The notes beneath the pieces were generated by a model. The model saw nothing but the letters and a program-made list of their open reading frames with translations, searched no databases and was not told where the DNA came from. Source: Wurfbainia villosa (Eukaryota; Streptophyta; Magnoliopsida; Zingiberales; Zingiberaceae). Taken from it: DNA of 64,000 nt. The DNA lies in contig CM045989.1 of assembly GCA_025175895.1 (NCBI GenBank), positions 131,019,272 through 131,083,271 of the forward strand, read 5' to 3'. The position numbers were made by a program, and so were the translations under genes. Shown in pieces: positions 10,554 to 21,919 of this stretch (position 1 is the stretch's first letter; the number at the start of each line of letters is the position of its first letter).

Positions 10554-11700
10554 ATCCAGATCTAGAAAATCGACTGAGGGTAACCAGAACGCGCTTTTAC
10601 TGAACTTCACATATAGTTGCTTCTGTCCAAGCCTATCTAGGACAATGCGAAGATGCTGTGCGTGTTCCTCTTCAGAACGAGAATAGACCAGAATGTCGTT
10701 AATAAAGACAATGATGAACAGATCTAGGAAATCCATAAATTCACGGTTCATCAAATCCATAAATACTGTCGGAGCATTGGTAAGCCCAAGTGGCATTACC
10801 AAAAACTCATAGTGCCCATATCTGGTACGGAACACTATCTTCCGAATGTTTGAATCTCTGACCCTTAGCTGATGATATTCGGATCGCAGATCAATCTTAG
10901 AATACACTGATGTACCTCTGAGCTAATCAAACAAGTTCTCAATACGTGACAGGGGATATTTATTCTTGATGGTGATGACATTCAACTGCCTGTAGTCGAT
11001 GCATAATCTCATCGAATCATCTTTCTTCTTTACGAAGAGAACCGGAGAACCCCAGGGAGATACGCTAGAGAGGATAAAACCTCTGTCCAAAAGCTCATGA
11101 AGTTGGATCTTTAGCTCGTCCAACTCTTTCGGGGTCATACGATAAGGAGCTTTCGATGTCGGCGCCGTCCCCGAAATTAACTCAATTGTGAACTCTACTT
11201 GCCTTCTGGGAGATAGGCCCGGTAACTCCTCTGGAAAGACATCCGGATACTCTCGGACGATAGGAATGTCCAAGATATGAGAGTCACCACTGTCCTCGGC
11301 GTTGATCAATGATAATAGAAAACCCTGACAGTCGTGTGATAAAAGTTTCCGAGTCTGAATCACAGAAATGATCTATATGCCATCGTTTCTGATGCCAGTG
11401 AAATCCCATGAGGGTTTGTTAGGAGGATGAAACGTAACAACCCTCGTCTGGCAATCCACAGTGACATGATACGCTGTTAGCCAGTCCATGCCAAGTATGA
11501 TGTCGAATTCGATCCTATCGAGCACCAACAAATCTATCAGGAGTATAACGCTGCCAAAATCTAATGGACATCCTCTAACCTCCTAGGTGACTTCTAATTT
11601 ATCTCCAGAGGGCAGGGATACCATTAATTTTTGTGACCTAAGGGTGGGTAGTCTACCAATCTATCTCAGGAATGCCCGAGAAATAAATGAATATGATAAC
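10554..11700 (-). pseudogene. TE1inv pol: protease and reverse transcriptase, inverted copy
   Basis: This is a second copy of the TE1 family, read on the minus strand. From right to left it holds a protease end with frameshifts (about 11700-11400), the RT fingers at 11363-10923 (WGSP, KKKDDSMRLCIDY) and the RT palm at 10907-10560 with VFRTRYGHYEFLV, the FIND-type active-site region (VFINDILVYS, so the second Asp remains and the first is Asn) and HLRIVLDRL. It lacks the TE2 insertion and so shows what TE1 looked like before TE2 arrived. It stops at the RT/RNase H border, where it is fused head-on to TE1. It is non-functional: the frame is broken near 10920 and the DD pair is altered. Confidence 0.85.
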
Positions 11701-12094
11701 CAACTACACCACGACCCCATGTGAAGTCTGATCCTGATCGACAAGCTCATTCTCCGTAGACCTTTCTGGCAACTCCATCGCCAGAGATCTCAATGTTCTC
11801 TTGCGTGGCTACCCTACACCACGTCTCGGCACGAGAGCATGCCCACCTCATATCATATCTGCTAAATTATTACCCAAGTATTACTATAGATAGAAAATTA
11901 ATAATTTCACCTGTTAGCCATCTGGAGATGTCCTGTCGCCGCCAAGTCCCCAATCCGATCTTGTCGAAATATGACTCCAAAATATCCAAAATTCCAAAAT
12001 GACGAAAATCCGTAAAAATTCGAAAATGCACAAGTTGACCCGCCAAACGTGGCGAACTTCGAAACCCAAAAACCCTTAGGAACACGGAACCTAG
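11701..12094 (-). other. TE1inv leader with the same gag deletion
   Basis: It matches 175-569 in reverse, including the short join between leader and protease. No gag domain is present. The shared structure means both copies descend from one gag-deleted progenitor, or one is a duplicate of the other. Confidence 0.7.
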
Positions 12095-12106
12095 GCTCTG
12101 ATACCA
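12095..12106 (-). other. TE1inv primer-binding site
   Basis: On the minus strand it reads TGGTATCAGAGC, identical to 163-174. Confidence 0.9.
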
Positions 12107-12115
12107 AATAAATTA

Positions 12116-12696
12116 TCATGCCCCGAGAGGGGGTACTTATCCGACGAGAATTAGACAACACCTCCCCTATACTGCGAACAATTGGAACCTATATACAAGG
12201 CCCACACGACCCACTATACATCGGCCAACATGGCCGAAACATAAAACCACAATGCATATAATATGTGGGCCTCAAGCCAATAACAAAAGTACATACTAAG
12301 TCTAAAAATTCTAGACTTACCTCTTCTTCCATCTGAGCAGGAATACACAACCACAAATATAACCAAAACCAATCGGAACAAAAGTCCATAAGAACATAAT
12401 CAAGTACTACTAAAACAACCACGAGTATAAAATACTATAAGTTTAAAACATAGAGTACAAATGATAAAAATGCGGAAACATAGGGTTAATTTATAACCTA
12501 GGTTAATTAACCCAATTAATTCTTTAATAACGGATAGTCTAAATAGGCTTCCCAAAAGCCTATTCGCTTTATCCACATAAAATATCCATAAAACTTCCGT
12601 TTAATTCCAGAAAAATTCCTAAAAATCCTTGAAAATTTACCTAAGACAATTTCTTAATTAATAATTGGTATTTTTATTTTTTTGGTATCTCACACA
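12116..12696 (-). repeat. TE1inv 5' LTR, about 0.58 kb
   Basis: On the minus strand it starts TGTGTGAGATACC (or TGTGAGATACC, two bases later) at about 12696-12694 and ends next to the primer site. The inner 150 bases match window positions 1-155 in reverse. It is the only full-length LTR of this family in the window. Confidence 0.75.
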
Positions 12697-12937
12697 AGAT
12701 TACTCTAAGGTGGTCACTTTGCAATGAGTATAATGAGTACATGGATCTTTGATCCATGTTCAAGGAACACACCCACCACCTTCCCATCTTTGATCCAGTA
12801 AGACTCCTTTGTTCCACTCAGTTGAAAGGGATCTATTGGGTCGAAAGGGACATCTATCTCCTAGTATCAATTCATCACTTTAACCCAGTCCAGAGTGAAT
12901 ACCACAATATCAAATGCCATGTAAAAAAAACTTGTAT
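12697..12937. other. Left flank of TE3; probable host or older intergenic DNA
   Basis: No gene or known repeat is seen. The next five bases are the target duplication of TE3, so this 0.24 kb was once contiguous with 50452 onward, upstream of the EF-hand gene. Confidence 0.6.
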
Positions 12938-12942
12938 GCAAT
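12938..12942. other. TE3 target-site duplication, left copy
   Basis: GCAAT lies directly before the LTR start TGTTGG. The identical GCAAT follows the last LTR base at 50446. Confidence 0.85.
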
Positions 12943-14198
12943 TGTTGGACGATGTGAATGGAAAGGTGGTAGAATCGATGATGGAGGTTTCATTGTGTAT
13001 GGGACTTTAGTCTCACATTGGAAATTTCAAGGCATCATGGTTGGTTTATATTGTTTCACAAGTATGTATGTTGTCAACAAATGCATAGGGAGAGGCTCTC
13101 TCTCACATGTGCGCCCGTAAGGGAGTTTAGATCCAAGGCTTGGATTATTGAACCTAGATAACTCGTGTGTAAGCTTGACCTGTGTGCATCGAATGTCAGA
13201 CTGGTCAGGGCTAAATTTTTCCAAGCGAATGAACCAATATTTTGCCATTCAAATTATTTTTGCTCAATGATAATGGATGCATTAATGTGATTAATGAGAA
13301 TCCTTATTCATGTGAAACAGTTGACACCGTATTAATCACTGAAATAGCTGACATTTCACTACGGTGAATAAAAGTGATTTAATGGCTTTTATTCAGTCAA
13401 CCTTGGGGAGGACTCCCATAAAAGGAGCCTATATCTTGAGCAGAAAAGGAGTAACGAGAATCCATCCACCTACACCCCCAATCTCTATCTTTTTGTTTGT
13501 CTAAGTACTTTCTTTCATTCCACTCGACGGAACCCTAGTGATAACACTCAAGTGCTCCTCAGTTAACCATGACCACCAGTGTTGAGTGGAGACTACGGTT
13601 TCACCATTATATACTAGGAAACAGACGTCTCGTGTTGAACTCAAAGCACTATGAAGGTAGGACGAATCTGTTTTAAGGAAACTGTGTCAAACACAAGCTT
13701 AGGCACCTCACTCGGCAAACTTTTTGACTAAGCAGTCAGATCGCTTGGTGCATCCCGACTCTATAGTTGGATTGCTTAGTGCTTCTTGAGCAACCTACAT
13801 TTTCTTTTTGAGTAGCATTCTTGAAAAGTCAATTTACTGAGTACCTGCCACCTGAGTAGCTTCCCGACTTCTCGACTCAATAACCTTTCCGACGCTCGAG
13901 CATCTCTCGGCCCGATTGCTTCCCAAGCAACCTTCCTAACTTGGCTCTTCATGCTTGATACTCGGCTACTTCCTGACTTGGTACTCGAGACTTGGAGCTC
14001 AGCCAAACTTAGCGCTCGGTATGAATCTCGACTCAATGCTTGACAGCTTCTCAACTAGGTGCAAGATACTCTTGGCTTGCGGAAGCTCGACTCAGCAGAC
14101 AAAGGACAACTTGATAGTCACTGTCTCTACATATAAGTTTGAACTCATTTTAAATTCAAATTCTCCATTGTATCTCCGATAGATACAATTTTGTAACA
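12943..14198 (+). repeat. TE3 5' LTR
   Basis: It starts TGTTGGACGATG and ends TTTTGTAACA. It is collinear with the split 3' LTR at 33672-34341 and 49905-50446. Repeated motifs such as ACTCGG, CTTGGTGC and GAGCAAC lie in the 13680-14080 part. No standard primer site follows; the next bases are ATCTCAAAACAG. Confidence 0.88.
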
Positions 14199-14226
14199 AT
14201 CTCAAAACAGATTCAATTTTGTTGAG

Positions 14227-15884
14227 ATGGTCACAAAAGAAGTTGAGGTGCAACCGACTCAATGTGTTATGGCCTCCTTCGCCCCGATTGGAAATGCTCC
14301 AATTAATCATGAGGAAACTCCAGAGAAATTCACTAGGTTGAATTTCAAGCGATTGCAGCAGAAGATGCTCTTCTACCTAACCATACTGAATGTGGCTCAA
14401 TTCTTGACTGAGGATCCTCCCAAGGTACCTGAGGGTAGGAGTGATGCCCAAACCTTTAATATTTTGGAGGCATGGAACCATTCGAAGTTTCTTTATAGAA
14501 ACTATATCCTCAACTGCCTTGTCGACTCGCTATACGTTGTGTATAGTGTGAAGAGAATGACTAAAGAGCTATAGGAGTCCTTGGACAAGAAGTACAAGAT
14601 GGATGATGTAGGAGCTAATAAGTTCATTATGGGTCAATTCCTGGACTACAAGATGGTTGACTCTAAGACATTGATCAGCTAAATTTAGGAGCTTTAGGTG
14701 ATTATGTACGAGATTCACTCAAAAGGTATGGTTCTAAGTGAAACTTTCTAGTTGGTAGCTATCATAGAGAAGCTACCACTCGACTAGAAGGACTTTAAGA
14801 ATTACCTAAAGCATAAACGAAAGGAGATGAACATGGAAGAACTCATTGTTCGGCTCCATTTTGAGGAAGACAACAAGAGTTTAGAGGGAAAGATGTTCTC
14901 TCATGCTACTATGAAAACCAACGTGGTTGAGCACGATCAAAACTCAAAATGGAAGAATTCCAAATCTTCCAAGATGGGACCCAGAGGAAGAATCAACAAG
15001 AAGAAATTCTCTAGGATGTTCTTCAACTATGACCGAGTCGGTCACAAATCTTCGGAGTGTAGAAAGCTGAAGAAGAAGCAGGATGCCAACTTAAACGAGG
15101 GGCCAGAGGTGGATGACCTCTATGCTATGATGTCCGAGCTGAACTTAGTGGATTGCATGGATACTAGTGCCATCAAACATGTGTGTTGCAACAAGAAGTT
15201 GCTCCACAACTTCGAAGAAGTTAGAGGGGAGAAGTTGTACATAGGGAACTCAACAACCTCGGACATCATGTGCCAAGGAAAAGTGGTGATGAAGATGACC
15301 TTAGGTAAGGAACTTACTCTGAATAATGTGTTATATGTCCTGGAGGTTTAGAAGAATCTGGTGTCCGAATCACTATTAAGTAAGCATGGATTTTGGATTA
15401 TTTTAGAGTTGGACCGATTTGTACTATCCAAAAATAAAGTGTTTGTAGGGAAAGGCTATATAACTGATAGGTTGTTTAAGCTCAATGTAATGGCAATTAG
15501 GCCCAAAGTTAATAAAAATGAAGTTATTCCTCTTATATGCTTGAGTCTTCGTGTTTGTGGCATGGTAGACCATGACATGTTAACTACGATGTGTTATCTA
15601 GATTAATTAACATGAGAAGCATACCTGCATTCTACCTTGACCTAAAACACAAGTGTGAGACTTGTGTTGAAGTAAAAATGATGAGGTCATCCTTTTAACA
15701 AGTTGAAAGAAGTAATGAGCCACTCAACCTAATTAACACCGACGTGTGCGATCTAAAGGGGACATCGACATGTGGTGGGAATAAGTACTTCATCACTTTT
15801 ATTGATGATAACATAAAATATTATTTTGTGTATCTTCTCAAGAGTAAGGATGAAGCTATAGGAAAATTTATTCTCTATAAGAAT
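14227..15884 (+). pseudogene. TE3 gag, protease and start of integrase
   Basis: This is a Copia gag with a probable true start at Met 14269 (MASFAPIGNAP). The UBN2-type domain follows (NFKRLQQKMLFYL, EAWNHSKFLYRNY). Many in-frame stops fall at family Trp and Gln positions, for example near 14574, 14682-14700 and 14750-14790. The zinc knuckle near 15026-15060 has lost its first two cysteines (FFNYDRVGHKSSEC). The protease near 15155 reads MDTSAIKHVC instead of the usual Asp-Thr-Gly form. The integrase starts near 15620 and reads FITFIDDNIKYYFVYLLKSKDEA to 15884, where TE4 is inserted. All of it is inactive. Confidence 0.85.
15880..15884. other. TE4 target-site duplication, left copy
   Basis: AGAAT precedes the 5' LTR; the identical AGAAT is at 29223-29227. 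Removing TE4 and one copy restores a continuous integrase reading. Confidence 0.9.
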
Positions 15885-17723
15885 TATTGGTGCAATGAAC
15901 TCAAGTCACAATTGATCAGACTCAAGTGGACTCGAGTAGGATTCTGATGTGTGATAATAGGATTGACAATTGAATTGTCAATGAGTTTGACCATTGTTTG
16001 ATAATGGGTTGATCATATGGTTGACATGAGTTTGACCATACGAGGAGATAGCTTTATGGAGAGATTGGTGATGCAATTGACCTCAGGTCAAGGTTGACCT
16101 AGCTCGAGTGAGACTCGAAGGAAAGTCCAAGTTTTGGATACTTGGCATGAAAAGTCCAAGCATGAGTCTTGGCATGAAAAGTCCAAGCATGAGTCTTGGC
16201 ATGGAAAGTCCAAGTCTTGAGTACTTGGCATGGAAAGTCTAAGTCTTGGGTACTTGGCATGGAAAGTCCAAGTCATGGGTACTTGGCAATTGGAAAGTCG
16301 AAGGGTGTAGTCTTGGCCACGTAAGTCCAAGTGTGTAGTCTTGGCGGTGAAAGTCCAAGTCATGGGTACTTGGCAATTGGGAAGTCCAAGGGTGTGATAT
16401 TGACGGCGTAAAGTCCAAGCATATAGTCTTGGCAGCATAAGTCCAATGTTTGGCGGCATGAAGTCCAAGCGTTTATATTGGCGGCATAAGTCCAAATATA
16501 CCTTGGCAAAGTATATCCGGTTAGCATGACAATAGCTGATGGAAGCATTAGAAGGCTAGCATATGGATGAACAAGTCATGGACTACTTAGAGGGATTCGA
16601 TAGGCGTGAGGCTGATGGAGGTGGCTAGAAGGCTTAGGTCTAGGCTAAGGGTAATCTATCAAGTATGAGGAGATTATACTTGGATTAAACCTCATGGTTG
16701 AGGTGTACTAGTCAACTGATGGCTTTGGCTAGTCGACTGGTCGAGTGTGTGAGAACTTGAAGCCTAGTTATCTCTAGCAGTCGACTGAGATTATGACCAA
16801 TCAACTGATGGCTTTGGCCAGTCGACTGGTCAAGTGTTTGAGTACTCGAAGCCTAGTCAGCTCTAGCAGTCGATACAGATTATGATCAGTCAACTAGTCA
16901 GTAGTCGATTGAAGGCTCGACTGCTACTTTGTGTCTCTGCAGTTGACTGGAGGTTATTCCAATCAACTGGCCTTGGGCAGTCGACTTCCATAGATGGCAG
17001 TCGACTGGCACTGGTGGACACGAGCATAGAAGATTTCATAGTCGACTGGCTAGTCAACTACTAGACAGTAGTCGACTACTGACAATGGCAGTCGACTGTT
17101 GGTGTATCCATTAGCTGGAATGTCAACATGGATTAAGTTAGTTGTGAGACAACGATACTGCAGGCAGTCGACTAGTGCCTTTGGACAATCGATTGTCAAG
17201 CGCGAAATCAGTCTGATGTAGGTCATAAAAGGAGCAGTTCGTGGAGGATTTTGGCAATGGTTCTTGGAGCGGTTCTAGGGGTGATTTGAGGCGAAGTGCT
17301 GGTGCATTTCAGTGTCCTTCAAGCTCTTCCAAGCAACCAACAAGAAAAGCATTCAAAGTGATCTTTTATAAAGTTTTATTTACATTGTTATTGTATTTCA
17401 TTATATTTGCTTGTATTTATCTCTTATTGTTGTAAGAACTATTGTAAGAGGCTTCTCCACCTCCGATGTGTCATCGAGAAGGAGAAGTTTGATAGTGGTG
17501 GTATCCATAACTAGAGCTCACTTGAGCTTGACCTGTGGAGTATGAACCTAAGTTCTGAACCATGTTATATTGCTTGTCTTGTGCAAGTGTTTGTCTTTAT
17601 CTTTAGTTTATGCTTTATTATTTCCGCTGTGCATAACAAGTTTTGTAGACGAACACGAATGCATTCCATCGAAGCGAAGAAACCACTATTCATCCCCTCT
17701 AGTGCGGTCATCGATCTTCAACA
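15885..17723 (+). repeat. TE4 5' LTR
   Basis: Three zones are visible: a hairpin array at 16120-16510 built on CCAAG/CTTGG stems, a zone rich in CAGTCGACTG palindromes at about 16690-17190, and a 3' zone with the TATA-like box at 17224 and the conserved end CCCCTCTAG...CTTCAACA. It matches 27579-29222 and is longer by extra repeat units. Confidence 0.88.
17224..17234 (+). promoter_or_regulatory. TE4 LTR TATA-like box
   Basis: CATAAAAGGAG is followed by the shared GTGGAGGA motif. Related LTRs have CTATAAAAGG at the same place (minus strand 19038-19047, 41487-41496 and 46551-46560), which supports a core promoter here. Confidence 0.5.
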
Positions 17724-17725
17724 AG

Positions 17726-17737
17726 TGGTATCAAAGT
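17726..17737 (+). other. TE4 primer-binding site
   Basis: TGGTATCAAAGT lies two bases after the LTR end. It is the tRNA-iMet type site TGGTATCAGAGC with two changes. Confidence 0.8.
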
Positions 17738-17792
17738 AAGGACGCTCTTCAAGGCTTAACAATTGAGGGAGCAAAGTGCTAGAGGAAGAAAG

Positions 17793-18548
17793 ATGGAATT
17801 GTCAAATGATAGATTGGGGGATTACACCACGGTTCCACTTTTCTTCGACGGTAAAGATTTTGCGATTTGGAAAGGTAAAATGGAATGTTTTTTAACTAAA
17901 AATATAGATTATTGGTGTAGTGTTATAGATGATTTTGATCCTCCCAAGGACAAGAAAGAAAGAGTCCTTAAGAAGAATAAGTAGACCGAGGAGCAAAACA
18001 AGAAATACAAAATTAATAAAAATGTCATGTTAATTTTGACTAACTTAATGCCTAGTAATATCTTGCATAAGGTAGGAGATTGTAAGAATGCTAAAGAATT
18101 ATGGAGCAAGTTGATCAAGCTTCATAAAGAAATCTCACCGGCCCAAGAAGTAGAGGAGGAGTCGAAAGAGGAGTGTTCATCCCTCAAGCTCAAGAAGAAA
18201 GTGCATCATCATCCCAAGAGCTTGACAAATCGAAAGTTGAGAAATGCTCAACATCTGAGAAAGAGGTAGAAGAATTGAAGGAAATCTCCACCTCTAGAAT
18301 TGAGGGGGAAGAGAGACCTTCCATGTCGGAGGAAGAGCAAGAAGAAGCTTCAACATCTGGGAGAGATAAAGAACAAAGTCAAAATTCCGGCCTAGGTAAC
18401 TCAAGCTCAGTAAATAAAGATAAAGAATCATATTATGTGTTTTAAGTGTAAAAATAATGGACATTACAAAAGTAAGTGTCCAAAACAAATCAAGAAGATG
18501 ACACAAGTGGTGGCAAAGACCAAGGAGACCGGAGTTCCCACTAGGAAG
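17793..18548 (+). pseudogene. TE4 gag, part 1
   Basis: It starts at Met 17793 (MELSNDRLGDY). A Copia UBN2/DUF4219-type region follows: FFDGKDFAIWKGKMECFL, then KNAKELWSKLIKLH. A TAG occurs near 17982. After an acidic Ser/Glu-rich stretch with a frameshift near 18175, a second frameshift near 18430 precedes a good CCHC knuckle, CFKCKNNGHYKSKC (about 18436-18480). TE5 cuts the gene at 18548; it resumes at 24993 with the second knuckle. Confidence 0.82.
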
Positions 18549-20011
18549 TGTAGGGGATCGTTGGAACGCTAGAGGGGGGTGAATAGCACGTGCTAGTACC
18601 GATGATGGAAATCATTCGCGTGCTTGTCTACAATTTTCGTTAGTGCAGCAGAAACAAAGATAATAAAAGCAATAACGAATTAAAACAAACACGAACACAA
18701 AGATATAACATGGTTCGGAACCGAACGGTTCCTACTCCACGGATCGAGCTCTAAAGAGCTCTAGCGACGTCAATGCAATCACTAATCACAACTACTCCTT
18801 CTCGACACAAGTTGGAGGCGGAGAAACCCCTTACAAACTATTCTTACAACAATAAGAAATAGATACAAGCAATTACAACAATAAAATACAATGCAAGTAA
18901 AGGAAACTACTTTATAATTGCTCTTTGAATGCTTGATCACTTGGTTGCTTGAAATCAACTTGGAGACCCTGATTTGCAATAGCAAATCGCCCCAAAATCC
19001 CTCAAGAAATCGGTTGATTTTTCCTCCATCACGAGCTCCTTTTATAGCTTCAATCTGTGCTGGAAAAAGTCGATCAATCGACTGCTCGGGACCATCAGTC
19101 GATTGATCACACTGTTACTGTGAGACAATGGTGTAATCCACACTGGAAAAATCCAACGGCTAGGACATCAGTCGACTGATTATGACCATCAGTCGACTGA
19201 TCAAGCCATCACTCGACTGCTGACCGCAGTTGTCGAGTGAGACTCCATTTTGTGCCCCAAAATCCTAGCATCAGTCGACTGATCACACGATCAGTCGACT
19301 GCTAAGCCACTCAGTCGACTGACCACCTATGGCAGTCGACTGCTAGGGTAATTCCCGCAGTCAAACCCTAGTTGACTTACCCCAGTCGACTACCACATGA
19401 CACCAGTCGACTAGCACACCTCAAACATGAGGTTTTAACCCAAGTATGATGCCCTCATACTTGCTATACCACCCTTAGCCTAGACCTAAGCCTTCTAGCC
19501 ACCTCCATCAGCCTCACGCCTCTCGGATCCCTCCAAGTCATCCATGACTTGTTCATCCATCGCGCTAGCCTCCAGGTGCTTCCCTCGGCTATTGTCATGC
19601 TAACGGTGTCTACACCACCAAGGCACATTGGATTTACGCCGCCAAGACTCCGCTTGGACTTTACGCTGCCAACCATTGGACTTATGCTGCCAAGACACCC
19701 GCTTGGACTTTACGTCGCCAATATCAAACCCCTTGGACTTTCCAAATGCCAAGACTCAAGCTTGGACTTTCCCTTTCCAACCCATGTTGGACTTTCCATG
19801 CCAAGACCCATGCTTGGACTTTTCATTGCCAAGACCCATGCTTGGACTTTACATTGCCAAGACCCATGCTTGGACTTTCCCAAATGCCAAGCATCCCACT
19901 TGGACTTTCCATGACAATTACCTTGTCATATGTTTTTGTCGAAACATCAAAACATCTCTCGAGCCAAGCTCGAGTCCTGGTCAATCGTGACCTGGGTCGA
20001 TTGCACCAACA
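18549..20011 (-). repeat. TE5 3' LTR
   Basis: On the minus strand it runs TGTTGGTGCAATCG... to ...CGATCCCCTACA. It contains the hairpin array (about 19610-19915), well-preserved CAGTCGACTG palindromes (about 19080-19420), a TATA box on the minus strand at 19047-19038, and the GGTTCCGAACCATGTT block near 18710. Confidence 0.9.
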
Positions 20012-21919
20012 ATCTCCCCCTTTTTGATGTTTGACAAAAACCAAACAAACCATTTGAGTTAGACCATCTAACTCAAAAACTCTTTACCAATTATCCCAAA
20101 TTGGTAATTCTAAATATTTTCCAAAACATTCTCTTCCAAACATTCTCTCCCTTTTTGACTAACATCAAAAAGGTTTTCTCTCCAAGGAGGTCAATGTCTC
20201 ATGTCCCAATGAGATCTTACAATCTCCCCTTGGTCCAAAAATACCTAGGATGCCTACCATCTTCCTAGTGATAAATCTCATATCACTCAAGAGGGACAAT
20301 CCTATTCACTCTCTCAATTTCCAAATTGGGTCTCTCAAAATCCCATCAATTTTACCAATTGACGACATTCTCCCCATAACTTCTCCCCTTCAAGAAGAAA
20401 ACTCATCCATCATCCCAAAATGGATACCTCCCCCTAAAGGTTTGCTCCCCCTTGACCATTGCACCAACAATGTCCTTGGGAAGTCCCTAAGTCAATAGAA
20501 ACTCTAAACCATCAAAAGTAAGGTTAAAAGTTTAAACATGAACTCCCCCCCCCCCACCTTAAATTTGATACTTTATCCTAACACTTCTTCTAATCCATAT
20601 CCAATCGATTTTCACCCTTTATAATGCTTCCCAAAGTATATCCTAGGGTTAGAAGTAGTTAGAGACCTTAAACGTAGCTGAACACGGGCCAAACATACCT
20701 TGTTTTCCCGAAATCAGCATTGTCAGTCAACTCTATCAGCTACCAGTCGATTGCCACTCACATCAGTCGACTGCCACCCAGGGCAGTCGACTGATAACTG
20801 AAATTCCAGAATTTCAGTTATCAGAAATAGATTTTGGAAAAACATAAGTAATTCTACGTATATCAAAAAATTGTGAAACTTCATACGTATATTACTTATA
20901 GTCAATACAATGGGTGAAAAATATTTGAAAATTATTTTACCCATAAAATACTGAAATTGATACAAAATTCAAAAGTGAATAAAACTTCTAAGTTTTGGCT
21001 CACTTTGTATCAATCTCATCAATGGTGATTGCTATCAAAAGATAGACTTCACCAAAGTTTTCTAAAATGATTTTAAAATATTTTCAAAACCTTATTTTGG
21101 ATCATATTCCTTGGGCTCAATGTACATGACTTGTACACAAGCTTTCCCAATGATCCACCAATGAAATTAGATGAGTTTTAGTTCATCTAGATGCAAAAAC
21201 TATGCACCTTGAACTTAACTCATATCCTAGCATCTCACATGTATCTAGGGTGTATAAATACACATACATGTCAATTTAATGTGAGATGTGGGTTTTGTTC
21301 TCCCTAATCTAGGGTTTCATGCATTTTTCTAAGGCAACTCTACTTGATTCCCTTATAAATGGGAATCCAAGTCATGCAATTATCCTTAAATCAATTTTAA
21401 TCAATTGCATGAATAATTATGGCATTAATGATGATATAAATAAGCATATGCTCATAATCATGATGTCATGACATACGATGAAATCTAAAAACACATGACA
21501 TTTAATCTTTAACCCTAAACATGATTATGACATATAAATGATACAAATAAACATGATGTCATGACATGTTATATGACAATCAATGCATGACAAATAAAAA
21601 GTATAGGTATAATAATACCTAAATTTTAATATTAGTTGTCATTTGTTATAATTAGATTTATTTTTCCATATTACTACTTTTCTCCCTAGTGTGCCAAAAA
21701 CCCAAAATGACACACTAAGACCGCTAATCCTAAATTGTACCAATTTAATTGATTTTTCATAATTTCAAAAATATATTGGCACATCCTAAAATCTTTTAGG
21801 ATCATAATATCAAATCTATTTTCAAGGTACCCATAATCTTGAAAATTACCTAAAGTGCCACCTTTACCATGGTTGAGTTAACTATCCATCCAATCAAGGT
21901 TGACACACCCTAAACCCAT
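20012..21919 (-). other. TE5 3' noncoding region
   Basis: No coding sequence is recognised between the gag end and the 3' LTR. A minus-strand GGGGGAGA tract at the LTR border serves as the polypurine tract. A run of about 12 C lies at 20545-20556, and two or three CAGTCGACTG-type sites lie at 20735-20790. Palindromic TGTCATGACA-like motifs occur near 21460-21590. Confidence 0.7.

Noticed and set aside
12697..12942. A further LTR in the left flank of TE3
   Set aside because: There is no second copy in the window, no TG...CA ends and no primer site; it is treated as plain flank.
13776..14054. Minus-strand ORF with RVSS and SREV words (also 50009-50350)
   Set aside because: It lies within both copies of the TE3 LTR, antisense, with no domain and no shared frame.
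16088..16495. CRISPR-like look of regularly spaced short repeats
   Set aside because: The repeats are hairpin words in LTRs with unequal spacing, no conserved direct repeat with unique spacers, no cas genes, and a plant nuclear context.
17241..17435. Small ORF conserved in both TE4 LTRs (17241-17435 and 28739-28933)
   Set aside because: The LTRs are copies of each other, so conservation is expected. It sits just after the TATA box, in the transcript-start region of the LTR, and its hydrophobic end is T-rich DNA. No homology is recognised.
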